Of a stretch of DNA of 6,087 bases, positions 1 through 6,087 are shown piece by piece. Numbering within the stretch: the stretch's first letter is position 1; each line of letters begins with the position of its first letter. The DNA lies in NCBI GenBank assembly GCA_003554345.1, contig PWGE01000304.1, forward strand, positions 1 through 6,087, in the 5' to 3' direction. Under the pieces are notes generated by a model. The model did no database searches. It had not been told where the DNA came from and saw nothing but the letters and a program-made list of their open reading frames with translations. Origin of the DNA: Candidatus Sumerlaeota bacterium. GTDB taxonomy: Bacteria > Sumerlaeota > T1SED10-198M. The translations under genes and the position numbers were made by a program.

Positions 1-291
1 AAGATATTGAATAACATTTTCCGAACGGATCAAGCCGGTCTTAGAAATTCGCCATTTAAAAAACCGGCTGAAACTGAAATCTTCCGCCCTATCAGCCATT
101 TCCCGCCAGTTCATGCCGGCAGAATAAAGCGCCCCAATAATAGCTCCCATACTGGTTCCAAAAACCGCATCAAAGGTCACATTTTCCTCCTGCAACACCT
201 TGATCACACCAATATGAGCTAATCCCCTGGCAGAGCCACCTCCCAGTACAAGGGCTTTTTTTCCTCCCCACCACCTTTTAAATATTTTCAT
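1..291 (-). CDS. Patatin-like phospholipase (RssA/YchK-type), N-terminal part, cut by the left window edge
   Basis: Patatin-family enzymes are serine acyl hydrolases with a Ser-Asp dyad that release fatty acids from lipids. The ATG at 291-289 opens a frame that stays open to base 1, giving 97 residues. The short lead (MKIFKRWWGGKK) is basic and aromatic, followed by the strand ALVLGGGSARG. Residues 17-23 (GGGSARG) are the oxyanion-hole motif. GTSMG at 45-49 is the nucleophile elbow, with Ser47 as the predicted catalytic serine. GALYSAGM at 53-60 and the basic TGLIRSENV stretch near the edge also fit small bacterial patatins, usually about 250-320 residues. The catalytic aspartate (DGG/DGA motif) would lie beyond the window. 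The motif begins almost at the N terminus and there is no signal peptide, so a cytosolic or membrane-peripheral enzyme is likely. The start lies 12 bases after the ftsY stop with only a weak Shine-Dalgarno match (GAAGA), so translation may be coupled to ftsY. The substrate is unknown. Confidence 0.93.
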   Translation of the reverse strand, partial: MKIFKRWWGGKKALVLGGGSARGLAHIGVIKVLQEENVTFDAVFGTSMGAIIGALYSAGMNWREMADRAEDFSFSRFFKWRISKTGLIRSENVIQYL

Positions 292-303
292 AATTATCTT
301 CAG

Positions 304-1260
304 TCAGGTCGAACTATCTGCCTGCTGTTTCTCTGCCGTCTTATTTTCATCGGGCAAGAAAAGAGCTTCCACAAAATCTTTTGCTGAAAATTCGCGCAGG
401 TCTTCCACTTCTTCGCCAATACCGATATGAGAAATAGGTATATTATAATCATGGTAGAGACTAACCGCAATCCCCCCTTTTGAAGTACCGTCCAGCTTGG
501 TAATAACCATGCCGGTAAGAGGAAGATGCTCATGAAAGGTTTTCACCTGTGCAAGGGCATTTTGACCGGTAGATGCATCCAGAACAATGACCACCTCATG
601 AGGAGCATCAGGGATAACCTTCTTTGCCACCCGGTTCATTTTTTTCAGTTCATCCAGCAGATTCCCCCTGGTATGGAGGCGACCGGCAGTATCGACCAGT
701 ACACAATCAAAACCTTCTTTGTCGGCCTTCTGGAGGGCTTCATAAATCACTGCAGAAGGGTCCGTGTTCATTGGTTTGCTGAAAAAAGTGCAGCCGGCTC
801 GTTCCGCCCAGATCTGCAACTGCTCCACCGCTGCAGCCCGGAAGGTATCTCCGGCAACAATCATTACCCTTTTCCCCTCTTGAACATATTGCCATCCCAA
901 TTTTCCAATAGTGGTAGTTTTGCCCACTCCGTTTACACCAATGACAAAGAAAACAAAGGGAGAGGAGCTGAATGCATACGTTTTTTCAGAACCTTCCAGC
1001 AGATGAAGTATTTCTTCTTTAAAAAGTTCCAGCAATTGTCCGGGTTCGCGCACTTTCCTTTCGCGAGCCTGTTTTCGCATATCTTCTACAATATCCAGAG
1101 CAGGTGTCACCCCCAGATCCGACTGTATAAGAATTGCTTCCATTTCATCAAAAAGTTCATCGTCAACCGTTTTTTTTCCTTTAAAAAGGGTGTCTACGCG
1201 ATTAACAAAGGTTTCCTGGGTCTTTTTTAACCTATTTTGCAGTTTTTTAAAAAACTTCAT
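304..1260 (-). CDS. ftsY: Signal recognition particle receptor FtsY (SRP GTPase)
   Basis: FtsY is the SRP receptor. It pairs with Ffh on ribosome-nascent-chain complexes, both GTPases activate each other, and inner-membrane proteins are delivered to SecYEG. The 318-residue product starts with a basic amphipathic stretch (MKFFKKLQNRLKKTQETF) that fits the lipid-binding membrane-targeting helix. The N domain spans about 20-90 and the G domain about 100-305. Visible GTPase motifs are G1 GVNGVGKTT (108-116), the SRP-specific DTFRAAAVEQL (138-148), G3 DTAGR (190-194), G4 TKLDG (254-258) and the closing IGIGE (279-283). The long acidic A domain of E. coli FtsY is absent, as in most bacteria. The last residues (about 304-318) form a short polar tail. 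The start is fixed by an AAGGAG site six bases upstream. The gene follows smc after 13 bases and precedes the patatin gene by 12, so it probably shares their transcript. Confidence 0.97.
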   Translation of the reverse strand: MKFFKKLQNRLKKTQETFVNRVDTLFKGKKTVDDELFDEMEAILIQSDLGVTPALDIVEDMRKQARERKVREPGQLLELFKEEILHLLEGSEKTYAFSSSPFVFFVIGVNGVGKTTTIGKLGWQYVQEGKRVMIVAGDTFRAAAVEQLQIWAERAGCTFFSKPMNTDPSAVIYEALQKADKEGFDCVLVDTAGRLHTRGNLLDELKKMNRVAKKVIPDAPHEVVIVLDASTGQNALAQVKTFHEHLPLTGMVITKLDGTSKGGIAVSLYHDYNIPISHIGIGEEVEDLREFSAKDFVEALFLPDENKTAEKQQADSST

Positions 1261-1266
1261 AAAACT

Positions 1267-1272
1267 CTCCTT
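1267..1272 (-). promoter_or_regulatory. Shine-Dalgarno site of ftsY
   Basis: On the minus strand, AAGGAG is followed by a six-base spacer (AGTTTT) and the ftsY ATG at 1260. It lies entirely inside the 13-base smc-ftsY gap. It is the strongest ribosome binding site in the window; smc has no clear one and the patatin gene only a weak one. This suggests ftsY can initiate independently of translation arriving from smc. Confidence 0.85.
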
Positions 1273-1273
1273 C

Positions 1274-4200
1274 TTACGATGCTGCCAGGCGTTCTCTGGC
1301 TTCCTGCATATTCATAGAAACAACAGATGAAACCCCGGGGGTTTGCATCGTCACCCCATATATGGTATCAGCATTTTCAATAGTGCGTTTATTATGGGTA
1401 ATAATAAAAAACTGGGTATCACTGGCAAACTCCTGAATCAAGCCATTTAAAAGAGACACATTATATTCATCAAGGGGGGCATCTATCTCATCCAGAATAC
1501 AGAAAGGAGACGGACGAAAGGAAAAGAGGGCAAACATAAAAGCAATAGCAGTCAGAGCTTTCTCACCGCCGGATAACAGTGAAATGGCACGCAACTTTTT
1601 CCCGGGAGGACTCGCCAGAATATCCAATCCACTTCCCAGGATATCCTTTTCATCGAGGAGATAAAGATCAGCACGACCCCCCTGGAACAACTTTCTAAAT
1701 ATCTCCTTAAAATAAAGGCGGACTTTTTCATAGCATTCTGAAAAGAGTCTGGCACAAATCTCATCAATTTCATGAATAGTTTTTAAAAGCAACTGCTTGG
1801 ACTTCAACAAATCCTCTTCCTGGGATAAAATAAACTGGTAACGCGAAGAAGTTTTTTCATATTCGGCAATAGCGCGATGATTCACTTCACCAAGCTCTTC
1901 CAGTTCTTCTTTCAAAGAGTTTATTTTCCTTTTCAAGGCAGCGGAAGAAAGAGAGGTTTGAAGTTCATCTCCCTGCCAGGCATCCAGTTGCACATTATAC
2001 TCATCCTGTACCTGAACGATCAGATCTTCCCTTCGGGTAGTCCACTGTGCCAGATTAATCTTTTCATCACTCAGGGCATTTCGCCATTGATTTTCATCTC
2101 GCTGCAGTCGTGATATCTCACTGGAAAGTTTTTCCAGCACATTATGCAACGCCGCTCGTTCTTTTTCCACCTCACTCAATTCTGTCTGTACTTCCAGCAA
2201 ACGCTCACTTTTTTCGTCTTCCTTCTGTTTCAATTCTTCAATTTCCCTGTGCTCATCCTGTCTTTTTTGAGAGAGCAATTCCCCTCGTTCCTTATTCTTC
2301 TTCATCTCCTTGTGCAAACGGTCTACTTCCTGTTGCTTATATGTACATTCCTGGAGAAACTGTTTCTTTTTTTCCTTTAAAGAATTTAATATCACTTCCT
2401 GATGAGAAAGCTTTTGCATTAATTCCTTATGAAGTTCACCCTGACCATGGAACTCTTTTTCAAAGTCAGCCTTTTTCACCTGAATTTCCTTCAACCTGGT
2501 ACGCATCTGTCCCAGGTTATTTTGCAGCTGAATCTTTTCTTCAGATCTCTGTCCCTTTTCAATAAGTATTTGAGCACCCTGCTTACGATGTGTTTCCAGG
2601 CGTTGCTTCAACTCATTTTTTTCCTGCTGCAAACTTTGCACATCACGCTGTAAATCACGGGCCTTTTCTTTGAGTTTCACGGCAGTTTCATTTTTTTCCG
2701 AGAGTTTTTTCTTAAGCTCTTCCCGGCGCCGGGCTGTTTGTGAGCACTCTTTTTCATGCCCATCCAGATGTTTTTGAAGATCAGCAGCACGTTCCTGGAG
2801 GCGGGCAAGAGAATTTTTTCTTTCCAGAATGCCAAGCGAACGATGACTTCCTCCCACAATAATCCCTGAGGGATTAAGCAACTCGCCATCCAGTGACACG
2901 AAACGCACTGAAAAACGCTCTTTTTTAAGAGCAATCGCATTATCCAGTGTTTCAGTAACCACTGTATTATTCAAAAGATATTGAATAGCAGAAGACGCTG
3001 AAGAATCGTACGATATCAATTCAAGCGCTTCTCCTACCACACCCTTTTTGTTTTTCAGGCGGGTCAATTCTTTTTTTGGACGAGGCACATGAATGATATC
3101 CAGCGGTATAAAGGTCACTCTACCCAATCGATTTTTCTTGAGATAATCCAGACAAATATTGCAAAAATCCGCATTATTTACCACAATAAACTGCAACGCA
3201 TTGCCAAGCACCATTTCCAGGGCCACCTGATATTGAGGCGGCACTTTAATGAGATCTGCAACCACTGCTTTCATATCCTTCCACTTATCAGGATTTTTTT
3301 TCTTTTCCTTCATCAACGCACGAACCCCGCCATAAAAGCCATCATAATGCTCAATTGAACGATCTAAAACTCTTTTTTCTGATTCCAGAGTCTTCAATTG
3401 CATATGACAATTCATGCGTTCTGCCTGTACTTTTTCGAGCTTCTGCTCAGTTTTCTCATATTGACTCTGTAAAACTGCTAAATCGTCATCTGCCAGTCGG
3501 ATTTTTTCTTCCAGCTCATTCTGATGATGAATAAAGGTCAACTCTTCTTCTTCCAGTTTTTCATATCTTTGCTGATCACGCTCTTTCTGGCGATTCAAAG
3601 AGTTCTCTTGCTGTTTATAATACTCTTCATTCGTTTCCAGCACAGCCATTTTCTTTTCTGCTTCACCCACTCTTTCTGAAAGCTGCCGGGCTTTTTCCTC
3701 AAATTCTTTTAATCCTTCCAGGTAAGTTTTATTTTGACCCTCCATCTTCTTTAATCGTTCACGATAAGATGCAATCTTTTCCCCGGTCTGGCTGGTTTGC
3801 CTGTCAATATATTCCTCATACTGATCCCTGCTAGCCAGTTCTTTCTTTAAATAATGAAAACGTTCCTGCAATTCCTCACACTCACTATTTAGCAGGCGTT
3901 CTTCTTCTTCCATCTCTCTGCAACGAGCCTGCTTATTCTTGATAAGGGTTCGGGTATGTTTGATCTCATTTTGCAGGTTAATTCGTTCCTCCCGGAGTCG
4001 TTCATAATTCTTCTGAAAGGTCACGGCCTTGCCGCGATCAGTCTCATTCTGCGCTGTCATTTCTTCGATGGAGCTTTGCACGCCTTCTATTTCTTCACGA
4101 TAATTCTGAATATTCTTTTCCAATTCTTCAATTTTTTGATTTATTCTGTCATACTGCTGATAATAAGCACTCAATTCCAGATTTTTGAGCTCGGAAGCGA

Positions 4201-4852
4201 TTGCTTTATAGCGACGGGCCTTATCCGCCTGGCTTTTTAAATCATGGAGGCTTTCCTTTACTTCTGATAGGATATCCCCAAGGCGTAAAAGATCTTGCTC
4301 CACTTTCTCCAGTTGATTGAGGGCTTCATTTTTTCTCCAGCGATAGCGGGTAATACCTGCTGCTTCTTCTATCCAGTTGCGTTTTTCATAAACCGGCGCA
4401 TTGACAATCTGGTCAATCTGCCCCTGTTCTATTACAGAATAGGCATTTTTACCCAGCCCGGTTCCCCATAGAAGAGACTGTATGTCCTTCAACCGGCAAT
4501 TTTTCTTATTCAACTGATACACACTATCACCGGAACGATAGAGACGCCTCAAAATGGAAACCTCCGAATGAGAAATGGGGAAAAAGGTGTCCGAATTATC
4601 AAATAATAACTGGACTTCAGAAAAGGGGGAAGGATCCTGGCCACGGGCTCCGTTAAAGATGATATCTTCCATCCTCGCCCCTCGCAGGGACTTCACACTC
4701 TGTTCTCCCAGCACCCATTTCAAAGCATCACAGATATTGCTTTTGCCACAGCCATTAGGTCCCACAATAACGGTGATACCCGGTGTAAAAGTAAGGGCTG
4801 TTTTATAAGGAAAGGATTTGAATCCCTGAAGAATAAACTTTTTTAAGTACAT
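1274..4852 (-). CDS. smc: Chromosome segregation protein SMC (condensin ATPase)
   Basis: Smc homodimers, with ScpA and ScpB, form the bacterial condensin that extrudes DNA loops and resolves sister origins. The 1192-residue product matches the usual size (about 1190). The N-terminal head begins with the classic MYLKKFILQGFKSF. It carries Walker A GPNGCGKSN (31-39), GEQSVKSLRG (49-58, with Arg57 at the arginine-finger position) and EEAAGITRY (162-170). A coiled coil runs from about 175 to 500. The hinge spans about 503-670, from YDGFYGGVRAL to LDGELLNPSGIIVGGS. The returning coil runs from about 675 to 1030. The C-terminal head has signature LLSGGEKALTA (1092-1102), Walker B CILDEIDAPLDE (1118-1129) and switch His1153 (ITHNKRT). 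The ATG is supported by family alignment and by an in-frame TAA at 4876-4874, seven codons upstream. No Shine-Dalgarno site is visible. Unlike the Firmicutes order, rnc is not the adjacent upstream gene; a divergent phosphorylase gene is. scpA and scpB are not in the window. Confidence 0.98.
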   Translation of the reverse strand: MYLKKFILQGFKSFPYKTALTFTPGITVIVGPNGCGKSNICDALKWVLGEQSVKSLRGARMEDIIFNGARGQDPSPFSEVQLLFDNSDTFFPISHSEVSILRRLYRSGDSVYQLNKKNCRLKDIQSLLWGTGLGKNAYSVIEQGQIDQIVNAPVYEKRNWIEEAAGITRYRWRKNEALNQLEKVEQDLLRLGDILSEVKESLHDLKSQADKARRYKAIASELKNLELSAYYQQYDRINQKIEELEKNIQNYREEIEGVQSSIEEMTAQNETDRGKAVTFQKNYERLREERINLQNEIKHTRTLIKNKQARCREMEEEERLLNSECEELQERFHYLKKELASRDQYEEYIDRQTSQTGEKIASYRERLKKMEGQNKTYLEGLKEFEEKARQLSERVGEAEKKMAVLETNEEYYKQQENSLNRQKERDQQRYEKLEEEELTFIHHQNELEEKIRLADDDLAVLQSQYEKTEQKLEKVQAERMNCHMQLKTLESEKRVLDRSIEHYDGFYGGVRALMKEKKKNPDKWKDMKAVVADLIKVPPQYQVALEMVLGNALQFIVVNNADFCNICLDYLKKNRLGRVTFIPLDIIHVPRPKKELTRLKNKKGVVGEALELISYDSSASSAIQYLLNNTVVTETLDNAIALKKERFSVRFVSLDGELLNPSGIIVGGSHRSLGILERKNSLARLQERAADLQKHLDGHEKECSQTARRREELKKKLSEKNETAVKLKEKARDLQRDVQSLQQEKNELKQRLETHRKQGAQILIEKGQRSEEKIQLQNNLGQMRTRLKEIQVKKADFEKEFHGQGELHKELMQKLSHQEVILNSLKEKKKQFLQECTYKQQEVDRLHKEMKKNKERGELLSQKRQDEHREIEELKQKEDEKSERLLEVQTELSEVEKERAALHNVLEKLSSEISRLQRDENQWRNALSDEKINLAQWTTRREDLIVQVQDEYNVQLDAWQGDELQTSLSSAALKRKINSLKEELEELGEVNHRAIAEYEKTSSRYQFILSQEEDLLKSKQLLLKTIHEIDEICARLFSECYEKVRLYFKEIFRKLFQGGRADLYLLDEKDILGSGLDILASPPGKKLRAISLLSGGEKALTAIAFMFALFSFRPSPFCILDEIDAPLDEYNVSLLNGLIQEFASDTQFFIITHNKRTIENADTIYGVTMQTPGVSSVVSMNMQEARERLAAS

Positions 4853-4886
4853 TAATACATCTATTAAAGCAATTTACGGTACAAAA

Positions 4887-4892
4887 ATTATA
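4887..4892 (-). promoter_or_regulatory. Candidate -10 element (TATAAT) for smc
   Basis: A perfect TATAAT lies on the minus strand 34 bases before the smc start, which would place transcription initiation near 4880 and give a leader of under 30 bases. The hexamer 17 bases upstream (ACCTTG) is a poor -35. TTGTGA at 4912-4907 is better, but only 14 bases separate it from this -10. In DNA this AT-rich a perfect hexamer can occur by chance, so it competes with the TAGAAT candidate just upstream. Confidence 0.4.
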
Positions 4893-4900
4893 TCCGGCTC

Positions 4901-4928
4901 ATTCTATCACAAGGTGCATAATCTGCAA
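4901..4928 (-). promoter_or_regulatory. Candidate promoter for smc-ftsY-patatin: TTGCAG - 16 bp - TAGAAT with extended -10
   Basis: On the minus strand, TTGCAG (4928-4923) is followed after 16 bases by TAGAAT (4906-4901). The -10 is preceded by TGA, an extended -10 (TGn) arrangement. TAGAAT matches five of six consensus bases; TTGCAG matches only the first three of TTGACA. Transcription would start near 4894, about 40 bases before smc. This is a sigma-70-type guess from pattern alone. The -35 coincides with one arm of the inverted repeat shared with the opposite promoter. Confidence 0.4.
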
Positions 4929-4958
4929 AATATAAACAAAAGATGATTGCCTTGCAGA
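4922..4958. repeat. Inverted repeat TCTGCAA / TTGCAGA between divergent promoters
   Basis: TCTGCAA at 4922-4928 is repeated in inverse orientation as TTGCAGA at 4952-4958: seven perfect base pairs per arm, 23 bases apart, with arm centres 30 bases apart (close to three helical turns). Each arm contains the TTGCAG that I read as the -35 of one of the two divergent promoters. The symmetry is seen directly. A role as a shared operator, or simply as two copies of the same -35, is inference. Confidence 0.5.
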
Positions 4959-4979
4959 ATTAATTTTATCGATTATATT
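4952..4979 (+). promoter_or_regulatory. Candidate promoter for the phosphorylase gene: TTGCAG - 16 bp - TATATT
   Basis: TTGCAG (4952-4957) is followed after 16 bases by TATATT (4974-4979), which matches five of six -10 consensus bases. Transcription would begin near 4986, leaving a leader of about 30 bases before the ATG at 5016. The -35 matches only TTG of the consensus, and the surrounding DNA is so AT-rich that other -10 registers are possible. Spacer length and hexamers equal those of the opposite-strand smc candidate except in the -10. Confidence 0.4.
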
Positions 4980-4994
4980 AAATTAAAATCAATT
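4958..4994. repeat. Imperfect 11-bp inverted repeat around the phosphorylase -10
   Basis: AATTAATTTTA (4958-4968) and TAAAATCAATT (4984-4994) are inverted copies with ten of eleven pairs matching, separated by 15 bases. The centre of symmetry (about 4976) falls inside the candidate -10 TATATT. It could be an operator for a dimeric repressor. The sequence is nearly all A and T, where such symmetry is easily fortuitous. Confidence 0.35.
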
Positions 4995-5001
4995 TAAAAG
5001 C

Positions 5002-5006
5002 AAGGA
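5002..5006 (+). promoter_or_regulatory. Shine-Dalgarno site of the phosphorylase gene
   Basis: AAGGA sits nine bases before the ATG at 5016. The in-frame TGA at 5007-5009 rules out any more upstream start. The next in-frame ATG (codon 3, at 5022) would be 15 bases from this site, which is too far, so the site selects codon 1. Confidence 0.7.
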
Positions 5007-5015
5007 TGATCTCTT

Positions 5016-6087
5016 ATGAGAATGGTAGATTTAATCATCAAAAAAAGAAACGGAAATGCTTTTAGCAACGAAGAAATCTCCTACATCATCGACCGCTATG
5101 TAGGTGGAGAAATACCTGACTACCAGATTTCCGCATTATTAATGGCGATCTACTTTCAGGGAATGAACTTTAAAGAAGTCTCTGTGCTCACCGATAAGAT
5201 GATGCATTCCGGCGAAACCATGGATTTAACCTCAATTTCCGGTCCCAGGGTTGACAAGCACAGCACCGGAGGAGTGGGAGACAAGGTATCCATCCCCTTA
5301 GCTCCACTGGTCGCAAGTGCCGGACTTATAGTTCCCATGGTATCGGGACGCGGGCTTGGTCATACAGGTGGCACCCTTGACAAACTTGAATCCATACCGG
5401 GTTTTTCTTCCAGGATAAACAAAAAACATTTTGTCGAATATCTTTCCCGTTCGGGTGCTGTTATTGCAGGACAAACGCATAACTTTGTGCCTGCCGACAA
5501 ACAGCTCTATGCCCTGCGTGATGTCACAGGCACTGTAGAAAGCATCCCTCTCATCACAGCATCCATAATGAGCAAGAAGCTTGCTTCCGGTACAGATGGA
5601 CTGGTAATGGATGTCAAAACGGGAAGCGGGGCATTCATGAGCAGCCTCGAAGATGCCCGTCGACTGGCTGATATGCTGGTTGAAACCGGAAAGTTCATGA
5701 ATAAAAATATTCGTGCAGTCATTACCGATATGAATGAGCCTCTTGGAGAATATGTAGGAAACTCGTTAGAAGTCTACGAAGCCATCGAATTCTTAAAAGG
5801 CAGAGGAGAAGAGCGCCTTGGTAAAGTGATCTTCCAACTGGGAAGCCACATGCTTGTACTGGGAGGAATCGTGAACACTCCGGAAGAGGGAATCACTCTT
5901 CTTGAAGAAAAAATCAAGAATGGAGAAGCACTCGCCAGATTTGGAGAAATACTTAAAAATCAAGGGGGGGATCCGGCGGTCATTGAAAATCCAGAACGGT
6001 TGCCGATTTCAGATAAAAAAGAGGTGTTCTCACTTCCCTATAGCGGTTACATCTCTCACATAAACACCCGCAAAGTAGGACTGGCGG
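5016..6087 (+). CDS. deoA: Thymidine / pyrimidine-nucleoside phosphorylase, cut by the right window edge
   Basis: The enzyme splits thymidine, deoxyuridine or uridine with phosphate into free base and (deoxy)ribose-1-phosphate in cytosolic nucleoside salvage. The 357 visible residues (of about 430-440) start MRMVDLIIKKRNG, as in Bacillus Pdp. Phosphate-site residues are Lys81 and Ser83 in VDKHSTGGVGD (79-89), and Ser110 and Thr120 in SGRGLGHTGGTLDKLESIPGF (110-130). The base-binding trio is Arg168 (ALRDVTGTV), Ser183 and Lys187 (ITASIMSKK). DVKTGSGAFM (199-208) and NQGGDP (315-320) are also typical. The C-terminal PYNP_C domain begins near 340 and is truncated. From memory, Met108 is the residue found in thymidine phosphorylases (E. 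coli Met111), where Bacillus-type broad enzymes have Lys108, so DeoA-like specificity is favoured; Pdp remains possible. The gene is divergent from smc and no other deo gene is visible. Confidence 0.95.
   Translation, partial: MRMVDLIIKKRNGNAFSNEEISYIIDRYVGGEIPDYQISALLMAIYFQGMNFKEVSVLTDKMMHSGETMDLTSISGPRVDKHSTGGVGDKVSIPLAPLVASAGLIVPMVSGRGLGHTGGTLDKLESIPGFSSRINKKHFVEYLSRSGAVIAGQTHNFVPADKQLYALRDVTGTVESIPLITASIMSKKLASGTDGLVMDVKTGSGAFMSSLEDARRLADMLVETGKFMNKNIRAVITDMNEPLGEYVGNSLEVYEAIEFLKGRGEERLGKVIFQLGSHMLVLGGIVNTPEEGITLLEEKIKNGEALARFGEILKNQGGDPAVIENPERLPISDKKEVFSLPYSGYISHINTRKVGLA

Noticed and set aside
7-222. Plus-strand open frame of 71 codons
   Set aside because: It is antisense to the patatin gene, which carries GGGSARG and GTSMG on the other strand; this frame has no recognisable feature.
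300-533. Minus-strand open frame of 77 codons overlapping the 3' end of ftsY
   Set aside because: It is an out-of-frame reading of the FtsY G4/G5 region; the FtsY frame is intact to its stop at 304.
526-1230. Plus-strand open frame of 234 codons
   Set aside because: It lies wholly antisense to ftsY, whose motifs are unmistakable. The translation is rich in Phe, His and Ile with no domain, and no ribosome binding site or promoter supports it.
2860-2876. Perfect hairpin TAATCCC-TGA-GGGATTA inside smc
   Set aside because: It encodes the conserved hinge segment LLNPSGII, has no U tract and sits mid-gene. A 7-bp stem of this kind is expected by chance a few times in 6 kb.
1877-4240. Several plus-strand open frames of 74-151 codons with hydrophobic, Phe/Leu-rich, membrane-like translations
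   Set aside because: They are antisense to the smc coiled coils. Complements of Glu and Lys codons (GAA, AAA, GAG, AAG) read as Phe, Leu and Ser codons, so long hydrophobic frames are expected there and are not membrane proteins.
4853-5015. A small RNA, riboswitch or terminator in the intergenic region
   Set aside because: There is no GC-rich stem followed by a T run, no recognisable riboswitch core, and each expected leader is only about 30-40 bases long.
5156-5722. Three minus-strand open frames of 60-71 codons
   Set aside because: They are antisense to the phosphorylase gene and cover its most conserved motifs. They have no domain and no ribosome binding site.

Overview
The window comes from a bacterial chromosome and is housekeeping in character: about 97% is protein coding, with four genes and one 163-base divergent intergenic region (4853-5015). 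Three genes run on the minus strand in the order smc, ftsY, patatin-like phospholipase (read from about 4852 down to 1). One gene, a thymidine/pyrimidine-nucleoside phosphorylase, runs on the plus strand from 5016 off the right edge. I see no tRNA, rRNA, CRISPR array, insertion sequence, phage gene or attachment site.

Minus-strand block. smc (1274-4852) encodes a full-length SMC ATPase of 1192 residues: Walker A head, long coiled coil, hinge, returning coiled coil, and a signature/Walker B head. It is followed after 13 bases by ftsY (304-1260), the SRP receptor GTPase, which has a strong Shine-Dalgarno site in that gap. After 12 more bases comes the start of a patatin-family lipid hydrolase (291 to beyond the left edge; 97 residues visible, with oxyanion motif and nucleophile serine). 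The tight spacing and the absence of a terminator suggest one transcript covering chromosome organisation, co-translational membrane targeting and lipid hydrolysis.

Plus-strand gene. The phosphorylase (5016 to beyond 6087; 357 residues visible of an expected 430-440) has the family's full phosphate- and nucleoside-binding set. At the position that, from memory, separates thymidine-specific from broad pyrimidine enzymes, it carries the thymidine-type methionine.

Intergenic region. This AT-rich stretch holds plausible back-to-back promoters. Their candidate -35 hexamers are the two arms of one inverted repeat (TCTGCAA / TTGCAGA). A second, imperfect 11-bp inverted repeat brackets the candidate -10 of the phosphorylase promoter.

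Organism. The DNA is moderately AT-rich. The adjacent smc-ftsY pair resembles the Firmicutes arrangement but lacks an adjacent rnc. The SMC head sequence (GPNGCGKSN, EEAAGITRYRWRK) reminds me more of deltaproteobacterial, acidobacterial or Aminicenantes-type sequences than of Bacilli. I cannot assign a phylum from this window. No undescribed system is visible; the most useful leads are the divergent control region and the linkage of a patatin gene to smc-ftsY.
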